Positions 21,010-31,665 of a stretch of 64,000 nucleotides of DNA are shown here, in pieces. The notes below the pieces were generated by a model. It ran no database searches and was not told the DNA's origin. It was given only the letters and a program-made list of their open reading frames with translations. Origin of the DNA: Vandiemenella viatica (lineage: Eukaryota > Arthropoda > Insecta > Orthoptera > Morabidae); the NCBI GenBank assembly GCA_031002005.1, contig CM061914.1:188002685-188066684 (forward strand), in the 5' to 3' direction. Position numbers and translations under genes: made by a program. The first letter of the stretch is position 1. Each line of letters opens with the position of its first letter.

Positions 21010-23105
21010 CTACATCTACATCTACATCTACATCTACATCTATACTCTGCAAATCACAAATACTGTGGGTGGCAGAGGGTGCTAAGCACCAATCCTAATT
21101 CTGTGCATTCCAATCCCGAACAGTTCGAGGAAAGAAGGAATACATAAATGAATCAGTACGGCATCTTATTTCTCTAATCTTATCCCTCCTGTCATTGCGA
21201 CCTAAATAGGTTGGCGGAAGAAGTATTTCGTTGCACTCGTAACTTAAAGATTTTCCAGCAAATTCAAACGAAAACGACGTCGTCTGTCCGCCAAACAATC
21301 CCAGCCCAACCCACCAATCAGCTCTGTGACACTTACGTAAGGACTGTAACTAGCAGTCAGGAATCGAGCGGCTCTCCTCTGTACTTTCTCTAATGTGTCA
21401 ATCAATCCCTTGCGATACGGATCCCAAATTCCACAGCAGTACTCCAAATGCGGACGCACTAGTGTTTTCTACGCTATTTCCTATGTATGAGCATTACAAC
21501 TTCTCAAAATACTACCTATGAATCGTATGATACGGTTATTTATAGGGAAGTAAGAACTTTGGCCGATTGCTTAGAAATTCAGCGCGATCTGGATGTTATT
21601 TTGGCTTGGTGCGCTGAGTGGCAACTTACTCTAAACTGTAAAAAGTGCAAGACAATGAGCATAACTAACAAAAAGAATCCAATTGTTCAGAAATACGAGT
21701 TAAACAATACAGTTATTGATATGGTCGATTCTATTAAATATTTGGGAGTAACAGTACAAAGCAACATGAAATGGGGCATACACATTAATTCTTTAGTAGG
21801 TAGAGCAAATTCTAGGCTCCGATTCATTGGTAGAATCTTGAAAAATTGTAATGAACAAACAAAGGAGATACGTACAAATCTCTTGTGCGTCCACATTTGG
21901 ATTATTGTTGTGCCATTTGGGACCCGTTTCGTAAGGGATTGATCGAAAGTAAAGAGAAAGTACGGAGAAGAGCCGCTCGATTCGTGACCGCTTGCTACAG
22001 TCCTTATGAAAGCGTCACAGAACTGATTAGTAGATTAGGTTGGGAGTCTCTGGTAGATAGACGACACACGTTTCGTTTAAACTTATTGGAAAACATGCGT
22101 ACTCCAACTATCACTCATGAGTGTAGTGAAATACTTCTTCCACCAACCTATTTGAGTCGGAAGGACAGGAAAGATAAAATTAGAGAAATAAGGTGCCGGA
22201 CTGATTCTTATATGAATTCTTTTTTCCCTCGTACCATTAGAGATTGGAATGCACAACAAAGAGCTTAGCTTTGGTGCTGAGCACCCTCTGCCACCCACAA
22301 TTTTGTGAATTTCAGAGTATATATGTAGATGTAGATGTAGATGTAGATGTAGATGTAGTTTGGAATTAGCTTTTCCTACAACGGAAGTTATGTGCAAGTC
22401 CCATTTCATGTTGCTTTGTACTGTTACGCCTAGATACTTCAGGGAATCCACAGTGCCAACTTTTTACAGTTAAGTGTAAGCTGCCATTTACGCCACCATT
22501 CCGAAATAACATCCAGATCGCGTTGAATTTCTAAGCAATCGTCGGAGCACCTCACTTCCCTATAAATAAGTGCATCATCAGCAAAAAATCGCATCCTGCA
22601 ATTAACGTTGTCACCGAGATCGTTTATAAAAATTAAGAAAAGAAGTGGTCCTATTACACTTCCTTGTGGAACGCCTGAAGTAACATCTAGTTTAGAAGAG
22701 GCTTCCCCGTCTACAACGACATACTGCGACCGACCAGTTAGAAAATCGCGTATTCATTCGCAAATATGATCAGATACACCGTACGCTCGGATCTTCGCTA
22801 AAAGTCGGTTGTGTGGTACAAAGTCAAAAGTTTTCTGAAAATCCAAGAAAATAGCATCAACTTGTGATTCTGCATCAATAACTTTCATTACATAATGCGA
22901 AAATAGAGCCAGTTGCGTTTCACATGATCGGTTCTTCCGAAATCCGTGTTGGTATGCTGTAAGTAACTTGTTTTCATCCAGAAACTTCATAACGTTAGAG
23001 CATATGACATGCTCCAGAATTCTACTGCAATCAGATGTTAGAGATACGGGTCGATAATTCCTAGGATCTCTCCGATCTCCTTTCTTGAAAACGGGAATCA
23101 CCTGC
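21010..23105 (-). mobile_element. LINE of the TGTAGATG-tailed family, 5'-truncated, split by a nested LINE
   Basis: On the minus strand the RT runs from about 23,105 (VIPVFKKGDRRDPRNYRPV) through the catalytic FADDA box (about 22,565-22,580) to NSKL at about 22,357, then resumes at about 21,527 with RFIG and ends at about 21,095 (RTVRDWNAQN). The 3' tail is the TCTACA repeat at 21,010-21,040 (plus strand). Flanking GCTC bases on both sides suggest a 4-bp target duplication. Unit 3 has the empty site at about 36,408. Several stops make it inactive. Confidence 0.85.
21528..22355 (+). mobile_element. Nested LINE of the same family, opposite orientation
   Basis: It starts inside the RT region (TVIYREVRTLADCLEIQRDL), runs to RTIRDWNAQQRA at 22,265 and ends with five TGTAGA-type repeats (22,321-22,356). 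Joining its flanks restores the frame of the host LINE between NSKL and RFIG, so it inserted cleanly into that copy. The reading frame is broken at about 21,885-21,942. Confidence 0.85.
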
Positions 23106-23133
23106 TCGTGTTTACTCCCGCTGTTGTGCCGCA

Positions 23134-24734
23134 ATTAGGGATTGCAATCCCGCGGGATCCCGCATCATTAGACAGTCTGGCGGGTCCCGCACAAAATTAA
23201 GCGGATCCGCAATCCGCAAAATCCAGCGGAAATGCGTGTCAGTCTGCGTGATTCGCTGCCCCACTCGGTCTCTGTCGGATATTTTGCACTGTTTGCCTGT
23301 ACGCTTCCAGTTGGCATTTGACTCATGTGAACAAGCGTTTGTTTTTGTCAACCTTCGTCATTCGTAAGTAAATAAATACACTTTTACGTATTCATCAAAA
23401 CTTGCGTTTGTTTCGAGTACACATTCCTGAAATTTGAGTTACGGTGCGTATTTAGTACGATTTTAAACTATATAATTATTTTTTAAGTATCGCACACGTT
23501 ATCTGAACTACACGGTTACAGCTTTTTATTCACGGTTTCATTATTCCCATTTTCTGTATTTGCAGATAAAGTAATTGTGACAATTTCCTAATTTGCGGCT
23601 GAAAATTTGATTATTCGTTGATATGAAACTAATGTTATCGTAATTTTAACAATCGTGTACCTTTTTATTTAACAGCTATCAAAAGGAAATTGTATATCCT
23701 TTGACTTATTGTTGTTTTGGCCGCTGCCTCAATGCGTTTCTTTGACGAAAGCCACCTGCTTACATATGCCACTCAGGCTTTCGATTAATCCCTATTCTCC
23801 TTGTTATTATTTCGACTAAAGGTAAAAAAAGTTATAATGAAGTTTTTCACGTGTGTATCGACGAATTGTGTTGTAGGAGCACTATACTTCGACGGCTGCC
23901 TCCGCCGTCTTCCTCACGTGTGTAATTTCGTGTGTTTGCAATGAAATCCGGAGATACAACCCATGAGGACTTCACCGCAATCATTCGCCGAGAAAGTCTC
24001 CTTTCTTACCAAAAAATAATAATTTCCACTCTAAAAACGTCATTACGCCACATAAGTAAATCTGAAATACTTGACAGTTTACATGTTGGTGAGTAGTTTT
24101 TTTTAATAACATTGAGTCAACTCTAATATCAATCAAGGAATCAGGAGCTATAATAATGAATCACGCAAAAAAAAGGCCAAGTCTTGTGCTTGTGCAGTGA
24201 CAAAAAGTTATGAGATCTTGTTCTGAGCCAAGTCTACACTTTACAGAGTATATTCACTTCACTTTGTGAAATGGAATGCTATTCTCGGTGTTACGGTACA
24301 TTTATTTAGGATTTTTTTTAAAAAAATCTGGTAACTTGGCCATTAAGCAAAACATATTTTTAAACTTATGCGATGTATTGTAACGCACATAATATGACCT
24401 AAGACTCAATATTTTCCATTTTTATCATTTATTTAAAAATTGGTTTAGATTAAAAAACAAAAATGTAAAACCTCGAAATACACTCAAGACACGCTAAAGT
24501 TTTAATGTCATTTTGCCAATCAAAATATTATTAGCTGTTAATTTTTATCATTTAACATTAAAAATTATTTATTAATTTAATTATTATTTAATTTATTAAC
24601 GTTTTAAGTAACTATGTTTTAAATATATGCGTTAAAAAACTGTTTGTACCAATCCCGCACGGATCCCGCGGGATTGGCGCAAATCCCACGCGGATCCCGC
24701 GGGACTGAAAACACTGCAGGATTGCAATCCTTAA
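23134..24734. mobile_element. 1.6-kb TIR element with GC-rich palindromic ends
   Basis: The ends TTAGGGATTGCAATCC and GGATTGCAATCCTTAA are inverted repeats. Both sides carry CCGCA (23,129-23,133; 24,735-24,739), a probable target duplication, and unit 3 has the uninterrupted site at about 36,433. Just inside each end are several copies of the palindrome GCGGGATCCCGC or close variants. The interior is AT-rich and has no transposase, so it is non-autonomous. The superfamily is uncertain (hAT-like is possible). Confidence 0.75.
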
Positions 24735-24739
24735 CCGCA

Positions 24740-25246
24740 GTAAGTTGTTCAAGTCCCGTCAGCCCTCTGCACCGTCGACAACATGGCGGTTGGCGACCTG
24801 TAGCGTTATTGAAGGCCACATCCAACTGCTTGTTGTAATATGATGAGTACCACGTTGGGCATATATTAATCAATATGTTTTTTACCCCAAATTTTGTTTC
24901 AGTATTATTCAACTTCTGTCTACTTTCACATCTTTCACTTCATAAAAATCTTCTTGTCGAGGTTCAGATTTTCATCGGAACAGCGCCTAACTTTCTAGTC
25001 TGAATAATAGTTTTTATCAACTACTATTAGCATTAACATCAAATCTTGCAACAGTGATTTCCGCAGCGCCATGAATTATTCGGAAGTTTAGTACTCTCAC
25101 TGTAGTCTAAACAAAATAATGGAATCTGGGATGACGATGTTATATCAGCCCAAAAACAAAACTAAAACCACCTGGATCATTAACAAAATTACACATTACC
25201 AATGCGTCTGTACTATTTGGTAAAGTCAATGGCCCGCAACACAGTA
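24740..25246. repeat. End of block D, unit 2
   Basis: This matches 36,440-36,930 in unit 3 after removal of the TIR element. No gene is seen. Confidence 0.65.
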
Positions 25247-25730
25247 TATATACTACCTGTTACCCGCGACTTCGTACGCGTGGATTTAGAATTTGATTGC
25301 TAGAATTGAATATACAAAGCTGAAAATTACCAAAGATATGTCCCAAAGAACACCGATTCTTAATAATATGACGGGAACGCCATCGATATACCATTCTACC
25401 CTCGAACCTGTCTCATGACTAAAACTGTTATTCATATCGGAAAAAAAGTATCCTATTTCCTTCCGACTGGTACAAAATATTTGCTTGTTATCGGTATAAA
25501 CATATAGTTGTCAAAACGTAAAAAAAAGACGGAGACTTACATTCGCATATATTATATTATTAGTTTAGATCACACAAACTGCCTATGGAGCCAGTATACC
25601 GTGAATAAAGTAAACGCTTAGGGCACTATTCTATCGCCAAAGATTTGTCTTAACATGATATCCTTACTGCAAAATCCTAGGCTTGGCTCAAACTATGAAA
25701 AACAACTCATAAAATTTTTTCTTCCAGTAG
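25247..25730. other. Unassigned repeat-like stretch
   Basis: It begins TACCCGCGACTTCGTACGCG, a motif common at ends of dispersed insect repeats, and a CATATATTATATTATTAG segment lies near 25,550. Boundaries are unclear and there is no coding content. Confidence 0.3.
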
Positions 25731-25804
25731 GGTTTGAACCCGTAGCCACACGGCAGTTTTTCACATGAAGCAAGCACCTTACCACTACGCTACACTACCA
25801 TTGC
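25731..25804 (-). repeat. tRNA-like sequence (pseudo-tRNA or SINE head)
   Basis: The minus strand has an A-box-like TAGCGTAGTGGTAAGG and a B-box GGGTTCAAACC at tRNA spacing, but the acceptor and anticodon arms do not pair convincingly. It is more likely a SINE head than a working tRNA. Confidence 0.45.
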
Positions 25805-25887
25805 TTTCTACCATTACGCATTACAAGCGCATATAGATATTATGCGTTTCTCTTTCACAGTTCAGATAGTTTTCGTAATTTAATAAC

Positions 25888-26686
25888 TTTTTTTTTTTTT
25901 TTTGCTGTCGTCAGTCTTTCGACTGGTTTGATGCAATCCTCCATCCTTTCCTATCCTGTGCTAACCTCTTCATTTCTACATACCCCATACAGCCCACGTC
26001 CTCAATTATCTGCTTCATATATTCTAATCTCTGTCTTTTTCTACAGTTCTTACCTTCGACTGTTCCCTCCACTAACAAATTAACCAATCCTGTATGTCTC
26101 ATAATATGACCTACCAGCCTATCTCTTCTTTCTGTAAGGTTCTTCCATAAACTTTTTTTCTCACCAATCATTTCCAAAACTCGTTCATTTCTTACTTTGT
26201 CTGTCCACTTAATTTTCAGCATTCTCCTGTAGCACCACATTTCAAATGCTTCAATTTTCTTTATTTCCGGTATTCCTGAAGTCCATGTTTCGCTACCATA
26301 AACTGCTGTGCTCAATACAAATAGTTTAAAAAAGTTCTTTGTAATTCCTATATCAATATTTGAAACTTAAAGGTTTCTCTTTTTCATGAAGGCTCTTTTT
26401 GATAGTGCTATTCTGCTTTTAACATCATTCCTGCTTCGGCCATCTGTTGCAACTTTACTTCCCAAGTAACAGAATTCACTTACTTCTCCTATTGCATCGG
26501 ATCCTATTTTTATATTTAATCTACTAGTATTGGTATCATTTCTGCTACATTTCGTCACTTTTGTCTTGCTTTGATTTATATTCAGTCCAAAATCTTCCTT
26601 CTGTATTTCGTTCATGCCATTCAGTAACTTCACAATATCCTCAGCCCTCTCTGCTAACTAGACAATGTCATCTGCAAATCGTACTT
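25888..26686 (-). mobile_element. 5'-truncated LINE with poly(A) tail, CR1/RTE-like protein
   Basis: Read on the minus strand it encodes RT C-terminal motifs (FCYLGSKV, SETWT, FEMWCYRRMLKIKWTDKVRNE, LVGHIMRH), in two frames (26,633-26,367 and 26,315-25,911), and ends with a 16-base poly(A) at 25,888-25,903. The 5' end abuts the remaining mariner TIR at about 26,687. Confidence 0.8.
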
Positions 26687-26948
26687 CTCAGGGAAAACAT
26701 AAGAAGTATAATTAATAACATTTTTTCACAAACACTGCAGAGAGTTAGCGTAAACATCCTTAGGAGATGTCAGCGTGTATTGAAGCCGATGGCCAACATT
26801 TCCAGCGCGTGCTATAAGGTAAGACATCGACGCAGGCAGGAGGCGTTTCTGAGCACGGGCGCTGCGCGGTTTGAGTTGGCGGGAAACGAGCCGCTGCGCC
26901 GGGCGATTATTGCCGTGCACGCGGACGGGTCATAAATGAAACGAACTG
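26687..26948 (-). mobile_element. Solo inverted-repeat end of the mariner-type element
   Basis: It is about 95% like 11,730-11,995. Only the right-hand TIR remains; the transposase and the other end are absent and a LINE abuts the break. The shared SINE flank shows it is the orthologous insertion in unit 3. Confidence 0.8.
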
Positions 26949-26956
26949 TATATTAC

Positions 26957-27175
26957 AGAATAACACTCCTGCCTCGCATTCGGGAGAATGCTGGTTCGAA
27001 TTCCCGTGTGGGTGTCCAGATTTGGGTTTTCCACAGTTTCCCCAAATCATCCCAGACGAATGGAGGGATGCTTCCTTCAAAAGGTCATAGATAATTTCTT
27101 CCCGTTCCTTGTACCCCAGTCCCATCCCCCCTTTAATGACCTCGACCTCCACGAAGCGTAAAGCCATAAAAAATA
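26957..27175 (+). mobile_element. tRNA-derived SINE (family S1), unit 3 copy
   Basis: It corresponds to 12,000-12,225. The B-box is GGTTCGAATTCCC, and the body and tail are conserved. Confidence 0.8.
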
Positions 27176-27291
27176 TTTTCTTCAAGTTATATATACTGTA
27201 CATATCTCGAATCGGGCAGCTCTTCTTTGGATCTTCTCCAATGCCTCCATTGACCAACCCCTTCTGATGGAGTAACAGAACAACTACAATG

Positions 27292-27522
27292 TAGTCTTCA
27301 CGGGTGTACCGCCGGATAGTGTTGTGGAAACAATATTTCGACGTCTAGCTTCGCCGTCTTCTTCACACGAAGAAGACGGCGAAGCCGAAGAAGACGGCGG
27401 AGCCAGCCGTCGAAATATTGTGTTTCCACAACACTATCCGGGCACACCTGAAGAAGACGGCGGAGCTAACAGTCGAAATATTGTGTTTCCACAACACTAT
27501 CCGGCGGTACACCCGTGAAGAC
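27292..27522. repeat. Foldback element, expanded variant
   Basis: It has the same outer arms as 12,342-12,498 but with an additional internal arm copy. It contains stems GACGGC...GCCGTC followed by GAAAT. Confidence 0.75.
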
Positions 27523-27654
27523 CACATTGCAGTCATACGCCGGGAAAGTCTTCGTTCTTACAACAGAACAACTATATTGTAAGTGAATGCAACGGAATAC
27601 TCAGCAATAAAGCTGGGCGTAAATTTGAAACTGTTACAATGGTATGTCTAGCAA

Positions 27655-28795
27655 CTGTGAATTATAGTTAAAAATCAAATTTGACATAGTGCAGCCAATG
27701 TAATGAGTCATATCAAATATCGATGAAGTCTTTCGGTGATCCCCTGAAGGATCGAAGTGGGCAGTGGAAGGTCACGTGATGGAGGGTTTTTCCTACCTCA
27801 ACACAGTCGCAGCTCGTTGACTCTCTCATTCCCCGTGTGTAAAGATATGAAGCAGATCTGTCGTGGTCAGACCTGACTATTGAGAGCAGCCCAGGTCTTG
27901 AGGGGAATCTGTTTAGTGTCTGTTGATTGTCAAACAGGTGAATCATACAGCTTGTACTCCCTTTTTAAGAATTAAATTACCTTTTAATTTAATTGTTGTG
28001 TCAGCAAAATATTATTGTTGAATGAAAGTTCTGAGAGGGGGATTTTGGTTGTTACCTTACTTGTTGGCAACACCATTTCACATTTGACATGAGCATTTAT
28101 TACAAATTTACTTTTCAATTACAATAAAACAAACAACTTGTAACACACTATGATCATTATCTATCAGCTCGCAGGGGTTTTGTTTACTATTCTCAGCGGG
28201 GCGATGAGAGTCTCTAGGGCGACACTGGGTTTATCAATACGACAACTCTTCGCGGTGATCATCAAAATCTCTGCGGAGTTACCATTTTGCAGGAGGAGCC
28301 AAGTCTGCTGCCCGCAGTAGTGCAAGGCGATGTGCACCTGTTGGCCGCTGGACATCGTCATCCACTCCGATGACGTCATGTAACCACCACAGACCGTGCT
28401 AATATTGGTCGCCGCACAACGTGTACTGGCAACGCACACCCCACACGCTGGCAATCTACCATACCGTACTCTCTCCCATCACCCTAACGGGGCCTACTAC
28501 CTGCCTCAAGGTCGCATACCGCAGTAGCCAGTCGCCATTTTGTTGACACTGTCCACCTGTGCCTGCGAGGATCCAAGCAAAAGGCAAATATTTCCATGTA
28601 GTGTGGAGATACATTATACAGGGAGTGCCATACTGGTAGGGCCGAAGCTAGCCACTAAAATCTCCATGCTTCTTTCCCGTTAAAATTGTTAGATATAAGT
28701 TGCTTTGCAGTTTTTACTCGTGATCTTCTCGATTCAGGTCTCTGAAACTGGGTTTCATTGTTGTCGTGGATGGGGAGGTCCAAGTTCTGACAGAT
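27655..28795 (-). mobile_element. Block A of unit 3: decayed LINE 3' end
   Basis: Minus-strand motifs CPLRSFRGSPKDFIDI and CDCVEVGKTLHHVTF (27,713-27,900) match block A of unit 2; about 28,428-28,795 matches 13,942-14,326. A foreign segment of about 340 bases is inserted at 28,090-28,428. Confidence 0.7.
28090..28428 (-). pseudogene. Inserted cDNA-like fragment, possibly an odorant-receptor C terminus
   Basis: This segment is absent from unit 2 (junction at about 13,952). On the minus strand it has an open frame ending at 28,164 and then a 3' UTR-like stretch with AATAAA at about 28,092, as in the 3' end of an mRNA copy. The peptide (VHIALHYC..., SAEILMITAKSCR, ALETLIAPLRIVN) has the spacing of the last helix and tail of insect odorant receptors, but the match is by eye and weak. 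No poly(A) tail or clear duplication is seen. Confidence 0.3.
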
Positions 28796-29110
28796 CTTAT
28801 TATACTGGGAAATTAGGCTACGGCGTCATCTTATCGTGTGCGGTTCGATGTTACACCAAACGGTCAGCCAGTACAGTGGAGTCGGCTTGATACTTCCACT
28901 AATTATCCCCATTGCCTAGATCAGAACTATGTCTATAATAGTGGTGTTGGCGCTATTCTTCCATACAGATGATGATTACTGAGCCATGGATTAATCAAGG
29001 CTCAGTGCTGAGGTGCGAAGTGTGGAGGCGGATGCTCCCCAAGAGGTGCCAGTTAGCTTCTGCAGAATATTAGTTCTAGTTCTTAGTTTCGCTGCAAGAT
29101 AAGTGTTAAG
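28796..29110 (-). mobile_element. Block B of unit 3: LINE RT thumb fragment
   Basis: It has the same LRTSALSL and LAAKLRTRTNILQKLTGTSWG motifs as block B of unit 2, about 90% identical by eye, and lies in the same place relative to the peptide gene. Confidence 0.7.
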
Positions 29111-29173
29111 TGGTGTAGCCACAGAAACAAAAACAAAATAATTCTTCAAACAATAACTCCCACTGGTATGCGC

Positions 29174-29179
29174 TTTATT
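29174..29179 (-). terminator. Polyadenylation signal of peptide gene 3
   Basis: AATAAA on the minus strand, 118 bases past the stop, in the same context as unit 2. Confidence 0.65.
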
Positions 29180-29296
29180 GAGATATTTCAGTTGGATACA
29201 GTTTAATAACAAGCACAAGTTTCATGAGAAATTCATTGATAATTTGATAATCTAATTGAAAGGCTTCTGTTGTTTAATTAATCTTATCCGGAAGGT

Positions 29297-29539
29297 TTAG
29301 CGGTTCATATTCAGGAGGTCACTTTCCAGTGCACGCCTTGTGGGGAGGTACCGCCTACTCTCTACGTAACGATCATAGATGGGTAATGAATGACGAGGTC
29401 CTATCTGCCGATTAAAAATCTCATAGATTTGGTCTTGGTTAGGACCTGCTGAGCCATCAGTGGGACCTCCGTACTGGCAGGCGACGGCAGTCACCATCAG
29501 CACCAGGACAGCGATCTTCATCACCAGATACGACGACAT
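29297..29539 (-). CDS. Secreted peptide precursor, array copy 3
   Basis: An 80-residue precursor, the shortest with a full tail. The signal peptide is MSSYLVM then KIAVLVLMVTAVAC. The variable middle, about 38 residues, begins QYGGPTDGSAG, resembling the start of copy 5 (QYGGPTGDSAA), then diverges (QIYEIFNRQIGPRHSLPIY). The tail is ESRRYLPTRRA...DLLNMNR with RR pairs at two places. There are no cysteines. The ATG at 29,537-29,539 is the conserved one. The upstream non-coding region keeps the TTTAAA block; a LINE has landed about 270 bases upstream (29,806) and may separate it from more distal elements. Confidence 0.75.
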   Translation of the reverse strand: MSSYLVMKIAVLVLMVTAVACQYGGPTDGSAGPNQDQIYEIFNRQIGPRHSLPIYDRYVESRRYLPTRRALESDLLNMNR

Positions 29540-29584
29540 GTCCAGTCAGCACGAGCTCTGCAAAAGCAAACAACAAGAAGCATT

Positions 29585-29615
29585 CAGCGACGATCGGAAT
29601 AGATTTTAAACTACA
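29585..29615 (-). promoter_or_regulatory. Conserved 5' block of peptide gene 3 (TTTAAAA)
   Basis: Same TTTAAAATCTATTCCGATCG arrangement as in unit 2, about 60-70 bases upstream of the ATG, followed by TTTTGCAG|AG. Confidence 0.4.
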
Positions 29616-29805
29616 CAACTTTTCTCTTCTATGTCTTCTATACAAAGTGCCTGGTTTTTGGGTATTGCATACTAAAATCTTAGTCTCTTCTTCTATGGCT
29701 ATACACAAAGCAATCTTCATTTCCTTGTTTGGCTTTGCCTCCAAATTGCCAAGATATTTGTTACTTGAAAAAAAATTTAAGATACTGGAAAAATTCCTGC
29801 TGCAA

Positions 29806-31023
29806 GGATATTCATGCGAATCTCAGTTGGTGGGATATATGCAAGATATTTCAGATGAATGGACAAGGGAGGCCAAATTAATAGTGTAGCACTAGATCTG
29901 TCTAAGGCTTTTGACAGAGTGAGCCATAAAATGGTAGTAAATAAGGTAAAAACTATTGGAGTTGATGAGAAAGTGATTTGCTGGGTAGAAGAAATTTGAA
30001 AAGGTAGTAAACAGAAAGTTAGGGAAGGAAATGTAGTATCAAAAGAAGTGGAAGTAAAAATGGGTGTGCCACAGGGTAGCGTATTGGGACCATTGCTATT
30101 CATTATTAATAATTGTGTTGATTGTTTACTATCTGAAATTACATTGTTTGTAGATGACATAAAGCTGTATAAAAGAATCAAAACGATTTAGGATTGTAAA
30201 CAGTCGCAGGTTGATCTAGACAGGATATCTAGTTGGGTTGGTAAACATGGGATGAAAATAAATGCAAAGAAGAGTCAGCTTATTAGATACACAAATAAAA
30301 AACAAAAGGTTAATTATGAATATATGGTGGGGAAAGAATTGCTTGCTGAAGACTTGAAATGAAAATATCTTGGCATTACTTTTGCTAACAAGCTTAACTC
30401 GGCAGGACACATTGGACAGGTGGTAGGAAAAGATTTCAAAGTTCTGCACTTGTTGGAGAGAGTGATGAGGGGATGTACGAGAGAAGTAAAGGAATTGGGT
30501 TACAAATCTTTGGTCAGAACATTGCTCGAATATGGTAGTGTATTATGGGTCCCTCATTTTACGTATCAAATACAGGAGTTGAAGAGGGTGCAAAAAAAGG
30601 GCTGCTAGAATTGTTTCTGGAAATTATCGCAGAATGCAATCAGTGACGGATATGATAAAGGTGACGGAATGGGATTCACTGTAAGACAGGAGGAGGATGA
30701 GGAGGGTCATGGGGATGTACAGTGCATATACTGGCGATGAGGCATGGAAAGATATTGGCGTAGGTATGAAAAGTTGTGCATGGAAAGGAAAAGATGACCA
30801 TGACCACAAGCTGGTACTCGATTTCAGGCACAAGGGTGTGGGAAGATTCTCTTTTTTGGGTAAGGGTGTCAGGGATTGGAATTAGTTACCAAGAGAAATG
30901 AATAATTTACCGAAAACGTTGAAAGAATTTAAAGATAAAATTTGTAGAGGGAAAATGTAATTGGCTGCAGGATAGGGGGAAGATGGGGGTGTAGGGAAAT
31001 TTCCACCGTAGCCTGTGCTCCAT
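29806..31023 (+). mobile_element. 5'-truncated LINE (family with CAATTAAA end) inserted in block C
   Basis: RT motifs are in several frames: LDLSKAFDRVSHKM, GVPQGSVLGPLLF, FVDDIKLYK (catalytic FVDD, about 30,150), ELGYKSLVRTLLEYGSVLW, then the C-terminal domain to about 30,960. The 3' end reads CTCCATTGCAATTAAA. TGCAA occurs at both borders (29,801-29,805; 31,024-31,028). The same family occurs inverted at 55,451 and 59,545. Stops at about 29,997, 30,189 and 30,359 inactivate it. Confidence 0.8.
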
Positions 31024-31028
31024 TGCAA

Positions 31029-31480
31029 TTAAATACCATTGTACAGAAGACTCGTGTAGTAGAATAACATTTTCTACAGTCCACATGTACCACTCTTCCT
31101 TCAACAACACCTGCATTAAAGTGTCAAAACTATCTGAATCTTATAATAAACCTCTTCTTTCATCGTGTAATAATGCCGTCATCGTGCTTATTCACACCTG
31201 GAGTTACAGTGATGGTTTGGTGATCCTGTTGCACTGATTTGCTGCTTCTTAATGTCAGAAACTGTACTGGTGGCTTTAACAGGAGCACCTCTGCCAGGTT
31301 ATGTGCTTCCAGTGTTGCAATGGAGCCCAAGTCATCGTCAGGAATTTGACAGAGACAAAAATTATACCTGGAAACAAAATCACTTCTGAATGGGAACATA
31401 GAGGCCATTTCTCTTCATCAATGCATTGACTGATAGTGAATTCTAAGAGACCCTAAGGTTTATTCTCTAGCCATAGCGTT
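31029..31480. repeat. Block C of unit 3, remainder
   Basis: It continues the unit 2 homology (16,400-16,900) after the LINE. No conserved gene. Confidence 0.5.
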
Positions 31481-31665
31481 ACGCGTCAAGCTTGTGTATG
31501 GTGCATCGTTACTCACACGCTCACTTGACACAAGACTTAACTTTCGCGGCAATGTTACATCGATATTTTCCGCTATCTCTTAAGTTCATTTTCAACACTC
31601 TGTATTCGCTACATCGTTTTGAGTTCCACTCACACATTCCTCTTACATGCCCGTAAGTGTAAATA

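Noticed and set aside
22321..22356. Stand-alone TGTAGA microsatellite
   Set aside because: It is the 3' tail of the LINE family; the same tail ends the copies at 17,375, 21,010 and 53,454.
25731..25804. Functional tRNA gene
   Set aside because: A- and B-boxes are present but acceptor and anticodon stems do not pair; better seen as SINE or pseudo-tRNA.
31160..31408. Minus-strand 82-codon open frame in block C
   Set aside because: The matching frame in unit 2 has stops, and unit 5 does not keep it, so coding is unlikely.
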